Part shown: positions 49,553 through 61,244 of the stretch, in pieces
Layout: each line of letters begins with the position of its first letter
Position numbering within the stretch: position 1 is the stretch's first letter
Source: Gymnopilus junonius
Taxonomy: Eukaryota; Basidiomycota; Agaricomycetes; Agaricales; Galerinaceae
Direction: 5' to 3'
DNA: 64,000 nt
NCBI GenBank assembly: GCA_015501075.1
Contig: JADNYJ010000119.1
Coordinates: 62,001-126,000 of the forward strand
The notes under the pieces: generated by a model
What the model was told of the DNA's origin: nothing
What the model saw: the letters and a program-made list of their open reading frames with translations, nothing else
Databases searched by the model: none
Made by a program: the position numbers and the translations under genes

Positions 49553-50240
49553 GAGACGGTTTCACCTTACGATGGTCGTGTTTTAAAAATGCTTGATAAA
49601 GCTCCATTGTGAGTCAACGGCACAAGGACGAATTCCAGAGACACAATACGATCAACCATTAGAAGAGCATCGAGGGGACAAGTTGCAAATCGCTACTACA
49701 CTGAGGGTCCCGAATATAAGTTTCCCATTTGATCACGATGGACGCCACGCACCACCATAAATTTAGAAACGCTACAACCGGAAGCTGAGGCCTTGAAGCA
49801 GAAGGAATGACATAGGGATACATATTGCTATTCTCCTTGGTCCTTTGACTACTACATTGTCGCTATAGCTCTTCTTTTTCCACACCTCGCTTATTCTTAG
49901 TCAAATCTGACATACAGTTTTCCTTTTTATAAGATACAAAATATCGTGTTTAAATAAATTTTACCTCGTCTTTCAACTTGACAACAAATATTACATCCCC
50001 TGGGGAATGTTCGATCTGCTTATGGGCGATCTCAATTCGAACTTAGAATCAGTGGATGAGCAAAGACTGAAGAAAAAAGACATACTACTTCTGTCTATCT
50101 CAGATCATCGCTCCGTCATTGCCCCTCTTGCACGTTGTGGTGATGCAAAGGTTTAAAAGATCCATATCCAAAGCCAGCCCTCATTCGTGGATCCAACACG
50201 CAGAGCCTCACAATTTCCGTCATCAACATCATATTAGGGA
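49553..50240 (-). pseudogene. Deletion junctions and mirror of F-box remnant C'
   Basis: 49968-50240 is the mirror of the C' remnant at 7185-7475. Between it and gene C, only about 105 nt of the A-upstream block (49690-49784, with the conserved 21-mer at 49730-49750) remain. On one side it joins sequence equivalent to 7648, and on the other sequence equivalent to about 12870. The A2 pseudogene and R2 are absent. Confidence 0.75.
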
Positions 50241-50529
50241 CATGGAACGCCTCGCGACAGTTGAAGGTATCAACGCCCTAGACACATGTAACTCGAGCCC
50301 GAAGTCTGAAGTACCCTTCTTCCGCTACGCCGTCCTCCGACCCTTTGACCCACTGTCACTTAACTTTAACCGAACTCGCTCCTCAGCAAGTAATATCACA
50401 CCGTTGTCGTTATTTGCAACGCACTTGAACAACAGTAGGTTCACCAGCGAAGGCAACAGCAGCAGGATCAACAGGCAAGCCCTCGCCAACCGCCCCATGG
50501 TACAGTAAATGTCGATCCTCTGTCAGAGG

Positions 50530-52600
50530 CAATCAAGCTAACGATGAGATGAAGAGACGCCCATCTGGACCTTCATGGATAATGGTGGCATAGGAAGGTT
50601 TCGAGAGTGATAAGCCGAGCACGTTGACATCGACAACTGCCTCGATCAATGTTGACAGGCAACTTGGAACATAAGAGGGCAGAGGTGGGGGCTGCGAACC
50701 ACGGAAGCCCAAGGAAGGTGGAGATGGGTCGTATATGCTAGCGATAGAAATCCGCCTTGAGAACACCCATATCCTTTATCCGCTGATTGCCACGTCAAGA
50801 GGAAAGGCAGGGCTTCCAGCTGTGCAGAATAGCACTTTGAGTGTAAAGTGTAAAACGAAGGTCGTTTTCGGAAAGAACTTGACGACGTGCACGCATAAAA
50901 AGAGCAGATACAAGGTGTAAGGCGACGTGTCTGCAAACCCGAAGCGTCGACGCCTGTCGCCTTGGACGATGATCATGAATGACCAACATCGAGGGCGTGA
51001 ACTTGAAGCCAGAGTCCTGGAGTTCACGGACCTCTATCTCTTCCTTCATCTCTACCCGTTCTCCGTTCTCCATTCTCCACCCTTCAACTCCCCTCCTCAA
51101 CGACGCCCATAACTGAACATTGTGACACGTCACACGTCACCAGAGCAAAACAGCCCTCCCGGATGTTGTTTGAGTAACTGTAATGCTGCGTCAGGCGGAG
51201 TCTCCTAACTCTGGTGACGATGCAACTACGCCAGCACGCCCGCACAATTGACAGAAAAAAAGGGAGGGAAAGCATCCTGGGGGGATAAGAGAAGTGTTCG
51301 TGTTCGTGATCGATTGATGCTTGGATAAATGGGTCTTGGTATAAGGAACCATGCACCTATTCGGAATTCCAGTAAGCCGTCTCCTTCAACGGGTCGGATA
51401 GCAGCTCATCGCGTTGGCATTGCAGAAAAATCCGTCCAGGCGCGGCGGAGGTCGAAAGTTCCATTTCCTCCTCCTCCTCCTCTCCGTGGACAAGACCAAC
51501 GGTATGGGCCAACGGCACTTTCAGACCACAATGCAACCCGAGCGCGGCCCCTTCGTCCGCCCATTGACGCCAGCACCACCTCAAACTCGAAGCTCATCAT
51601 AAATGCTTCAAAGATCTCAAGAGCCAAAGACGAAGGATCCTGGAAAACATGGCGAGAAGGACGGCGAAGGGTCGTAGATTTGATGATCGAGACTTGAAAT
51701 ATCAAAGTTGAAGCATGAAACTTTGAAGGTCGAAGTGTCCCGGCAAGGCGACGTCTCCCGAGCCCTATCTGTACTCTACATCACCACTTGTGCTCGACGT
51801 CCGGAATTCAGCGATCTATTCCATGAGCGGGAAGTAGACAGCTGGGATATTCCACTGCGCCCAGTAGAAGGATTGCGCAAGACCTGGGTTTTCTGCATTC
51901 GTATTCGGAAGAGATTTTTACTGATCAAGAAGTGAAATTAAAGTGAGCAAAGCGAGATAGAGGGGCACAGACAAATTGGATGACATACCGGGTCGGAATG
52001 GCCAATGTCGTCGAGCTCCAGCTCGAGGTCGCAGTTGAACTTGAAGGAACGGAACGTGAGGAAGTGGAATAAGGGGTTACACCCTCGGATCGACGAATCT
52101 TCCCGAAGGCAGCGTCCTTATTCCTCACCCACATTACCAACACACGTGGCTCCAATCAACGTCAACATTAACCCAGACTTGACTGTATCCCTCACCAACA
52201 GCTTTAGCCGAATGATATCCTTCAACATCTGAACTAGCGTGGTCGCCAAACCCCGACGACCTCAGGTCAAGCACAAGTTCGAAGTAGTGGACCCGGACAT
52301 CAACCATTTTGAGGTTCGGAGAAAGAAGAAATGGAGGAGGCGTTTGAAGATGGGGAAGAGGTGAGTTGACTCTGTGCATTATTAAATTTTGGTTTTTGCA
52401 GGGGTGTAGCGGGCAAGCTTGGATGGTAGATAGGTGGAGTGTTCCGAGGTGGTAGGAGATCAATCGGTCAAGCCCCAGGTTATGGTTGAGAGGCTGAGGC
52501 CGAAATCACCGTCGTCCTCGCCGTCGTGCCCAAGCACGAGCTGGAAATGATTCAGATAAGAACCTAAGGGACAGGCGGCGGAGGAGACAAGCAGCTTCCG
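50530..52600 (-). repeat. Decayed repeat R5 (mirror of R1)
   Basis: Pairs with 4850-6890 in the left arm. The same landmarks appear in reverse order and no frame longer than about 120 codons is preserved between the copies. Confidence 0.65.
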
Positions 52601-54162
52601 AGATGTCGATGAGAGAAGGAGGAGGGAGCTGTGGTAATAATGCCATATAACAGAAATAAGGGATGGTGCGGGTTGTTGTTGTGAGGTCTGCAGGACTTAG
52701 TCATGGGAGGGTTACTGATCGAGAAAACAAACCGACGTAAGTTAGAAGAAATAGACGGAAGACGGGATGGATTGGATGCACATCTAGGCTCCTTGTATCG
52801 AGTTCCAGCTACCCGAGAGGTCCACAGCATGCTGAGAGGATGAATAGAATGCACTTCTAGTTTTCTATGCGTTCGACATTGTACCACCACTTTGGCTAGC
52901 ACTTGGGGTCGGAAACGCCAGGGCCAATAGCATCCGCTCGAAAGTCGTGCTGGGATTGATTTGAAAGAAAGGCAGGCATAGGTGGAATATTGGACTGTGA
53001 CTACATACTTCTTCAGCATGCCTACATTGGCTGGCGTCAAACCCCTCGAGAATGAGTTGAAAGTTCACGGAGGAAAAGTCGGGTTCACATCTTCGACTTT
53101 GAGGGTGAGCTTATAGAGTGTTGAGATTGGAGGAGGCCATGCTACAGGGGAGATATGTTCCTTCAATATCATGGTCGAATTTTGAATGACGGATAGCGGG
53201 CATGAGAAAGCCGATTCAGACAACCGTTGAAAATTTAAATTACGTAAGTAACACAATAAATTCTCGCTGTCTCTCGCATTGTCCAGCTTCCTCCCATAAT
53301 TCCCCCTGTTCTCTTTTACAGGAAAGCCCCAGCCAATTTACCAAGAATTGCCTTCTTCCACGCCACACGCGGCTCTGAGTTCTAAGCTACGAAATCCCCG
53401 GTTTAAAGAGCCCTTCTTTTCTTCTTGCCCCTTTATTCTTACGTCGACCATTCGTTTCTTTCCATCTACATACGTCTTACCTCTTCGATCTAGCTACATA
53501 CGGCTCGATTGTACTGATATCCCTCCGTTACAACCTAGTCTTACGCCCCTACGCGTCCCGTCCGTGTTCTCTCCCTCTTTAGTTTGGCATTGGATGCGCT
53601 CTCATACTGCACTTTCAGTACCCACCCTCTATGGATAGCGCGCCTTTAGTTCTCCATTTACGGGGGTGTGTACAGGTGTGTTTCATATCTGGTAGAATTT
53701 CAGAACCGCTTCTGTCTGGCGCATCTGCAGAAAAGTCAAGAAGCAATCAACAAGTTCACTTCGAGATCCCCCCTTTTCTTTACGCCAAATCAGTTCGGAC
53801 TTGAAATCCGGTTTTTCTCGACCCATATCAGTTTATCTGTTATCGACGATAGTAAGTTACCTCCAATTGACTCAGGCTTTTCTTAATTGGGTATCAGGCA
53901 ATGCGATACAAATCAGGAACCTGAAGAAGAAGGTGGAGTATTTTAGAACCTCGCCTGAATCATGCACTTCCTGCACGCTTTACTGGCTTGGATTTTCAGA
54001 TTCCTTTATTTAAAACAGTAAGTGAGGAGGATTCCCCTCCAACCATTTATCGTACGCCCTTGCGCTTTTACACTCCAGTCCCAAACTCCCAGCTCTCCTC
54101 ACATTGAGCTTTACGTGCATCACCATCCTATTCCGAATCCGAATCCGAATCCCACTCCCACC
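52601..54162. other. Upstream region of B-right
   Basis: Mirror of 3088-4700 with clearly lower similarity than the genes. No supported gene; frames at 53348-53638 and 53668-53886 do not match their left-arm counterparts in phase. Confidence 0.5.
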
Positions 54163-55060
54163 ATGACAATGATGAACCTCGAAGAATTCAAATTCACCCC
54201 CGAAAACCCTTCCTATCCTACCTTTGCTTACCCTCCAACACCACAATCATACAGATGCCTGTCGTTCAAACAAGGCATCGACACGCGGGACGAGATAGAC
54301 GGCGAGCAGTGCTGCATTGTCTGCGGTACCACACTCAGTTTGCGCCATGCTCACATTCTCCCACCGGAAGATGTAGCAGGACACTTCATAGTGCGTTTTT
54401 TCTCTTCTCTTCTTTTCTTTTCTCTTCTTTTTCCTTCTCTTCTCCTTTTTTATGCATAACTAAAACATTCACGCGAATGCTTGATTTCATTATAGCGCTA
54501 ACAAGTATTATATAGTGGCTGAAACTCAAAGAAACCCAAGAAATTCCACAATGGGCGCAAGGCGTCGAGGAAGAACCCAGGAATGGGTTATCCCTCTGTG
54601 CAACTCACCACGTCGCTTTCGATCACTACCAATTTTACATCCGATACGTTCCTTCACCAGTACGTACTGTCCCTCAAACATTTTAAATAAAGTATCTTTG
54701 ATTATATTTCTAACCCAGTCTTTTTCATAGCTCGACAGATTCATCCTTCTCAACATATCCACACACCCCGACCTCTCCCAATTCCACGGAAAAGCCATAT
54801 TCCTCAACCCAGCACACCACATCGTGCCCTTCCCCAGCTGCTGTACATACATGAATACAGTGCGCGCGCTCAGTACGCGAGCTTGGACAGTCCTGCGATA
54901 TCTAGCACGGTCGTTTATCCAAATTGGTTGCGGTTCTCCGGGGGGCGTTTGCTCGCATGGTTCGTTGAATTTGAAGGTGGGGCTTTGCGTATTGAAGATG
55001 AAGATGAAGACTGAGAACCGTCCTGACTCAGAGATTTGCGTCTTTGACATATCGGTGTGA
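54163..55060 (+). CDS. HNH_2-type nuclease-fold protein B, right copy
   Basis: Exons 54163-54390, 54516-54659 and 54731-55060 give 233 residues. The HNH_2 features are as in the left copy: CIVCG, AHILPPEDV, and NGLSLCATHHVAFD. At 54830-54836 this copy has four C where the left copy has five, which shifts the frame in the last third; it stays open by chance to 55060, ending in a basic, low-complexity tail. At the later G run it has six G against seven on the left. The two copies therefore share the N-terminal 155 residues or so but have unrelated C-termini. The HNH core is intact in both. Confidence 0.78.
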
Positions 55061-55173
55061 ATGCAATGGCCGGTATACTTTACATGGACTTGACGACGGT
55101 TTCAATTTAGCAAAATAAAAAATAGTATAGAGTCAACAGGTAGCATAGGAAGAAAATATCTAAATGTAAACCA

Positions 55174-55240
55174 GTCTAAGCAAAGAAATGTTCGACATAC
55201 AAGTAATGGAAAAAATTATCGAGGTTGTCAATACAAGGTC
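55174..55240 (+). repeat. 67-bp repeat, copy 2 of 3
   Basis: Identical to 62913-62979 and to the reverse complement of 2032-2098. It lies between the 3' ends of B and A1. Confidence 0.9.
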
Positions 55241-55377
55241 CATTACAATTTATGAATGCAGGAGCTGTGCTGCAAAAAGCAACACAAAAAGCACAAAAAA
55301 TGGTCGTAAAAACAATTAGGGAAAATGAACACTTGACGAGGAGAGTTATAATGAAAACAAAGCAAAGAAAGAAGTAT

Positions 55378-57383
55378 CTACCGAGAGGAGCAGAAATGTA
55401 TACACTCTACCACTTTTTTTCTTCCAAATATAGCCAGAAACTCGGCGTACGTGACGGGTCTCCCTGAGAACCACTCACGCGGTATGCAAGGCTTTGGGAT
55501 TGCTGACCAAAGCGGATCAGGATCATTTTCCTCCGCATGCGCAGAATCTTTCCCTTCCTGCTCAAGGCACTGTTTTTCCTGATCCTCAAGATCTTTCTTC
55601 ACTCCCTCCTCATAACTACTATCACCATCTTGGTCTGGGTTCTCCTGTGTCGATGGGTTGGTAAACAGGACTTGGGCCACAACATGCGGCGACAATTTCG
55701 CTTTCTTTGCTGACTTAGCTGTACACGAATCTTCCTCGAACGGGAAAATGATCAGCTGGTGCCGAGGACCATCGTCCAATTCACCGGAGGTGCTGGAAGA
55801 AATGGGCGATCCGGATAGAGGATCCGTCGTAGAAGACGAGGATGAGGGCGACGGCGATAGTCCCATGATGGAAGGCGGAAATGTCACCATAGACGGATCA
55901 TGGTGGAATTGATTTTGCTGGCCGGAGATAGGGCCGCTGGCGTCGTGTTTTCTCTTGCGTGCCGCAGAACTTCTCTGCGCAGGATATTGAAGAGGTTCAT
56001 AGTCTTCCTCATAACTGGCACACAGTTCAGTCTCCTTTCCGAGAGGTGGAACACCATTTCACTTACCTTCCACTGCGATGTCCAGCGAGAAATTGATTTC
56101 GCTCGACAACTTCTTGCTGTGAGCTGGTTTGCCGACCAGTTGCAAGCAACCGGTGGCATTTTAATATCTGGCGTTCTATCTCTCCTTGACGGAGGTCAGA
56201 ACGGTAGTGTGTAGGCCTCAGATCTTCCTGTTTCCCTTTGCCGAGTGACTGTCCTGAAGGGTAATGGTGGCCCTGGTGTGAGGACCCTGGGGTCGTCGTC
56301 GTCGGCTGGCTTTTCGTTGGCGCGGCTGGTTGAATCTGATTTGAATTTCCGCGAGCATTAAATTTCGGAAGTGGAATGTGGATAAACGGAACCGGCACTG
56401 GACATGTGCCTTCAGAAGGGGGAAGAGATGGCAGCTGGGGATACGGATTTCCTTGCGTGCGGCGGGGTCGGTGAAGACGGCTCGTCTTGCTCTGACGAGT
56501 TGGGCTGCGTGCTTGAAGGTTTGGTGGGTGTTCAGTGGCACCCTGCTGAGACGCGTCTTGGTGAAACGACAGCATATTCTGTTAGAGAAAATGTATGTAA
56601 CGAAACTGCTCAGAATATTTATTATATCGAGAAGCATGGAAAGGATTTACCCTCTGGATGTCCGTATCCACTAGCATTCGGCATGGCTCTTGTATCTTGA
56701 ACAATCGGGTTTGCATTGGAGGCTGGCAGTCGAGGAACCCTGTCAACGTCGGAAATCGAGGCCAAGGAGTAGGAAGGCGGTTGAAAGGGCTGCGAATGCC
56801 GGTGGAAGAGGCCGTATATTCCGTTGGAGGAACGGTACCTAGCAAAACAGCTCAGAGTCTTCATTAGGCTGAAAAAACGCAAAATAAATCACCTTGCGCG
56901 TGTCCATTTCCAGTGTGAGGAAGCTCGATTCTTGGACGTGGAAGCAGATCGTGAACATTAGAAGGGGCAGACAAGGTCATAAAATGGGAGGGAGGCAATG
57001 ACGGCTGCGAAAAGCCAGAGGAATCTACGTCCATTGCGTGGCCCATAGACTTAGAAGGGCAAAAAGGCAGCGGCGAACCTGCCTGGGCCTGGACCATGAA
57101 TACAGGTCCCATAGCTTGTGTGAAGCCTGCTTGCGAAGGCGCCGCAGAGGAAAACACTGGAGCAGGAGTGTTTATCCTCTCTAGGTGGACAGCGGAGAAG
57201 GGATCTGACCAAACGCGATTAGGAAATCTGTGCAGAACGCGAGAGAAAGAGCTCACCTTGTGGAATATTGTACCCAGGTTGCTGTTGGGAACAATTATTC
57301 TGAGTGTTCGGGATGTAGTTGTAGTTATAGTTGTAATTATAGTTGATGAAGCTCTCGTTCACAGAAGGAGGATCACTGGACAT
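55378..57383 (-). CDS. Family-A protein A1, right (complete) copy
   Basis: The complete counterpart of 1-1940. Exon 1 is 57383-57257 and encodes an Asn/Tyr-rich start (MSSDPPSVNES, then alternating Asn-Tyr). Later exons follow the left copy, with the last ending at 55378. Features in order are a Gln-rich part, a Pro/Ser-rich part, the GRQTSSQQ module (Trp of GWQTS is Arg here), a basic ARKRKHD stretch, an acidic region, and the C-terminal PLWSAIPKPCIPREWF motif. It converges on gene B with 317 nt between stops. Function unknown; low-complexity and basic segments would suit a nuclear protein, but this is inference. Confidence 0.75.
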
Positions 57384-59870
57384 GGTCAATGGCGTAGGTT
57401 ATGCGATTGCGGGCGACGAGGGGTATGAGGGCTAACGCTGAAAGCTGAATGGCAGATGATGGGGAGAAAAAGAGCGAAGTGGGTGGACGCCTACTTCGTA
57501 CAACAATGAACCAATTCAGGCACTCCTTCGGGTTCTTGCGAAAATAAGAGGCACGGCCAACTGGCCACCGCACCCGGGTCCCCCGTTCTATAGCGTGCCC
57601 TTTCCTCCGATTTCCGAAAAGCTAGACAAGAATGTGCCCTAGAACGCGTAGAAGATACAGTAGATCAGGACCCCAAATACTTTCACCAGCATCCGGCGCC
57701 GTTTGTTTGTTCCCGAATTGGCTTCATTGGAATAACTGGTTTACATTTTACAAGATGCCTTTTCTGATTATTTCCCAATGCACCGCCTTCGAGTTGACTC
57801 CCGTTAGGCATTTTTCTTTCTTTTTTTAAGTTCGTTGAATCACGGCAGGCCATGCCGCGAGTCCATGACTCCTCACAAACATGGTCTAGAGAGAAATGAC
57901 ATGAGAATCGGAATTGATAAATGAATCGATATCGCCTACTGTATTCCATGCTTCTCAGTTTACCACTAGTGGCTATTATCGGATTGCCGAGTCCCTTCTT
58001 TTTTTTTGAACGAAAAAAGGACCCTTGCGACCTGCCAGTGTCAACGTGGATTGTAGGGTTTCTAATTTTAGGCCTGCGCGTGGCGTCCATCGTGATCACT
58101 TTCGGAAATCATATTCGGGAGCCTCAGTACAATAGCGATAGAGGTGTGCTGAAGGTCGCCTCTTTATCAGACTAATAGAGGTGACAAAAAATCGAATACC
58201 TGACGACTTAGAGCACTTAAACTCCTGTTGAACTCGAGGGACGGACCCTTGCAGTAGCACGTCAGGTTTCGACCATCAAAGGCAAACAAGGATAAATCTC
58301 ATATCCCCTTCCGTCATATTTGCGCTCAGGGAAGATCCGAAGCATGACTGCGACATTCTGGATGAGGCAGAAGGGTTAAAGGTTAGATGGAAAGTGAACG
58401 ATGTGCAGTCAGAATATGTGTGTGGTTCTGGAGATCCGAAGAGGTTGAAATTTTCACAAAGTGAATTCAAAAACATAAAATGGCTCAATACTATTCTATA
58501 ATTTGTACGGGCACTCAATAATTTGTACATTGTCTGTATGTACGTTTATTGCAACATACTTATCACCAAGGCCCATATACTAGATACAAAATTGTCACTT
58601 GTATGGTTTGTGCAAGAACTTGTTGAGCAATTCAACAGGAAAGTGAGACAATGAACCCAGTGCCAAGAATTTGCAACCATGTTGAGATAGCAGCAACTGG
58701 TGTTGATCCCCCATCCTGTTGTCCTGGAACCCAGATGAACAATAGCCCAATGAATTTAAATGAGCGTCGCGCTCCGACATTGCTCCTCTAATGCATCATA
58801 TTCATGGGCAGCAGAAAGAGAACAATGCCAACCTTCAGGCTGACTCTGAAGGAAGGTGGGTCGAGAAAGTGGGGAGAGTGTAGAGATGAAAGCAACTGGT
58901 AGATATTGCGGACAACATAAGGGGTCAACTTGGAATGAAATTTTCAAGGGTAAAACAATCCAGAGCCAGATCTAAGGCAATTGGGTAGTAGTTGGAGGGT
59001 GTTCCCCCGAAATTGCCGCTGCTGTCAACGTCAACCAGAACAGTTTCAAGCCCAGGCCGCATCCGGAAAGTGATGGAGCCAAAGCTTCCCAATCAGCTTA
59101 ACAAAGGCACACCATTGGGCCATCACGTCCTCGAAAGGTTTTGCACCAAAAGCATTGTTCCAACTAAAAAAGGGCCTTGAATCATTCTTGACTGCCCATT
59201 TCAGCCTAAAATCTGAGCTTTGGAAAAGGAGGGATTGGAGTCGAAAATGGCAATGAGAGGAAGAGCAAGTACTCAGGCCATCGTGAAGAAAGTTTCCTAG
59301 ATTCAAGTCAACGAAAAGGTTTAGAGAAAGGGAAATGCTACCAGTACATACCTTCGCTTCCTGCTTCAACTCCTCCATGTGTGCGCCATGCATGTCTCAG
59401 GTCCAACAGAACCCATAGTTGCATTTGTGAATGCAAATAGGTAAACTGCGGTGGAGAACCACAGGTGAAGGCGATACATGGCCTATGAAGATGCAGTCAT
59501 ATTTTGGGTATTTCTAGTCAGCTTGAAGGGAGATGGCTTGGAGACAAGAGTTAGAGGAGAGCATCGAGGACTTCGGAGGTCTGGGCTTGAGAAAGTCGCA
59601 TTTGAACTAATTGAGCTGGGTCTAGATGAAGGCAATCAGCAGTGTAAGAGGAATAATAAAGAATGTTATAGTTTCATTGACAGATGGCTATGAAGGAGTC
59701 AAGTTGGAGAGCATGTGGTGCACTGCTGAGGAGAATGAGAAATATGTTATGTAAGAACAAAAAATGACAGAAACAGCTAAAAATGGCCACCAATCTTTCA
59801 AAAGCAACTTCAAGTTTAAACTCTCTTAGATAATGATTGCGACTATTGATTGCAACATACACCTAGTCTA
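57384..59870. other. Upstream region of A1 and a decayed stretch
   Basis: 57480-58130 is the family-A upstream block, here more diverged. 58330-58480 matches 37083-37210 in reverse complement. 58560-59400 contains minus-strand frames (for example 59046-59393) that look coding but stop abruptly. I could not assign them; they may be a dead gene. Confidence 0.45.
58078..58098 (+). promoter_or_regulatory. Conserved 21-mer upstream of A1-right
   Basis: Exact match to the 21-mer upstream of A2 and A3, about 695 nt upstream of the A1 start, although the surrounding block is clearly more diverged. Confidence 0.45.
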
Positions 59871-61244
59871 CTATCGCTTGAGAGGCGTCATGTTCCAGCG
59901 TACATTATAATACCTCTCTGTCATAAATCCTTCAGTCTTCATAACTGTCCAGACACTGCACAGCATTGGTACATCCATGTTCAATTCTTCTTCCATTGTC
60001 ATATCATCATGTTTAATTTGAACCTCGACACTCTTGAGATAACCTGACATTCTTCCATTGCCCATAACTTCGATGACTCTGCCCAAGGAAGTAATGGGAA
60101 AGCGAGAGCGAGGTTTTGCATATATACAACCCGAAAGGTAATGTCAACCTGTAATCTGGGCCGTGGGCTATGATATTCTCTGAATGGCAAAGAATCTAGA
60201 GTCAGCGTCAAATTAGATATATTGTTGTTACCATCTGTTGTACTGGAACCATATCTATGTCCTTCGATGGTTACTTTCATTGTCAAATGACGCAACTGCA
60301 GAAGATTAGAGAGCTTGGGAAATTCTGATGGTGGAGAGATGTCGCTATAGCCTGCAGAAAATAGTAATTTTAGCAACAATATCTCAAGTCGGATGCTTCA
60401 AGTATGGAGACGCACCTAATTTATTCGTTTCAAGATACAAATTCTCGAGGGTACTCGGACACAAGGATAACAGCTCATTGATTTCGTTTTCCTTAAAGAA
60501 AGGGTTAGATAGTGCAGGCTGCTAAGATGCATGATATCAAATGGAGAGAAAGGTGAAGAAAAACAGGTCGTGGTACTGGAAGTCAATATGGCCTTCTGTC
60601 CAATATCCAGGGAGTCGAGTTCTACTTTGTTAATTGAAGGTTGATTTGTTATATCCGGTCCCACTTGAGGCTATGCGCACGAAGAGAGTGTAGTTTACGG
60701 CAAGCAGAAAAAGCGCCAATGGGAAAATCTTTGAATATTGAGAGGTCGAGCTCTTCAATGTTGGGTACCATATCAAGGAGGAAGCTTTGGATGCGTTCTT
60801 CGAACCAGCTCCATGGATGATCATACAAGGAAGGTGGGCAAGCCACTTTCTGTAAATTCTTCAATTGTGGCAGGATTCCATAGAGAGAAAATCCATTGTT
60901 TCTAGAGGACAATCGTGGAGGCACAACCAAGTTTCTGGGCGATCTGAAGTAGAGCGTGAGTTCCCGGACATAAGATGCGATCATGGGCAAGGTCATGATA
61001 AGGGAATGAAACTTGGAACCAGTCCAAGTTACATTGTCGATTATGATGAGTTCGATCCTGTCGATGCCGCTGACAGATTCATAGATGATTTTCACGTGTC
61101 AAAAGATTCGCTCCTGCGACATGGCACAAAGAGCATGGTTTGCAAGAGAACAGGCGGACAAAGACTGTCGACCTTCTGAGGAGTCCGCATCAATGTGGTC
61201 AAGGATGAGAGCGAGGAGCTCATTTGCTAGAGTATTTGGAGACA
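59871..61244 (-). pseudogene. Decayed F-box/LRR protein gene
   Basis: From the ATG at 61244 the first 50 codons are a typical F-box start (ELLALILDHIDADSS, then LSACSLANHALCAMSQERIF), but a TGA at 61099-61101 interrupts it. The frame continues beyond as HVKIIYESVSGI and then LRR-like text (IDNVTW, LKNLQKVACPP, IEELDLSIFKDFP). Frame changes follow near 60650, 60510 and 60085. The end, open to 59871, matches the fragment at 36487-36963. With one stop and at least three shifts it is most likely a pseudogene, although some shifts could hide introns. Confidence 0.72.

Larger units (their letters stand above)
41968..57302. repeat. Right arm of the large inverted repeat
   Basis: This is the mirror copy of 1-21660. 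It is about 6.1 kb shorter. Relative to the left arm it lacks 7649-9946 (with the A2 pseudogene), about 10035-12870, and the 1001-bp transposon at 19360-20360. The order and orientation of all other blocks are preserved as an inversion. It contains the complete A1 gene, whose start lies at 57383, just outside the visible paired part. Confidence 0.93.
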
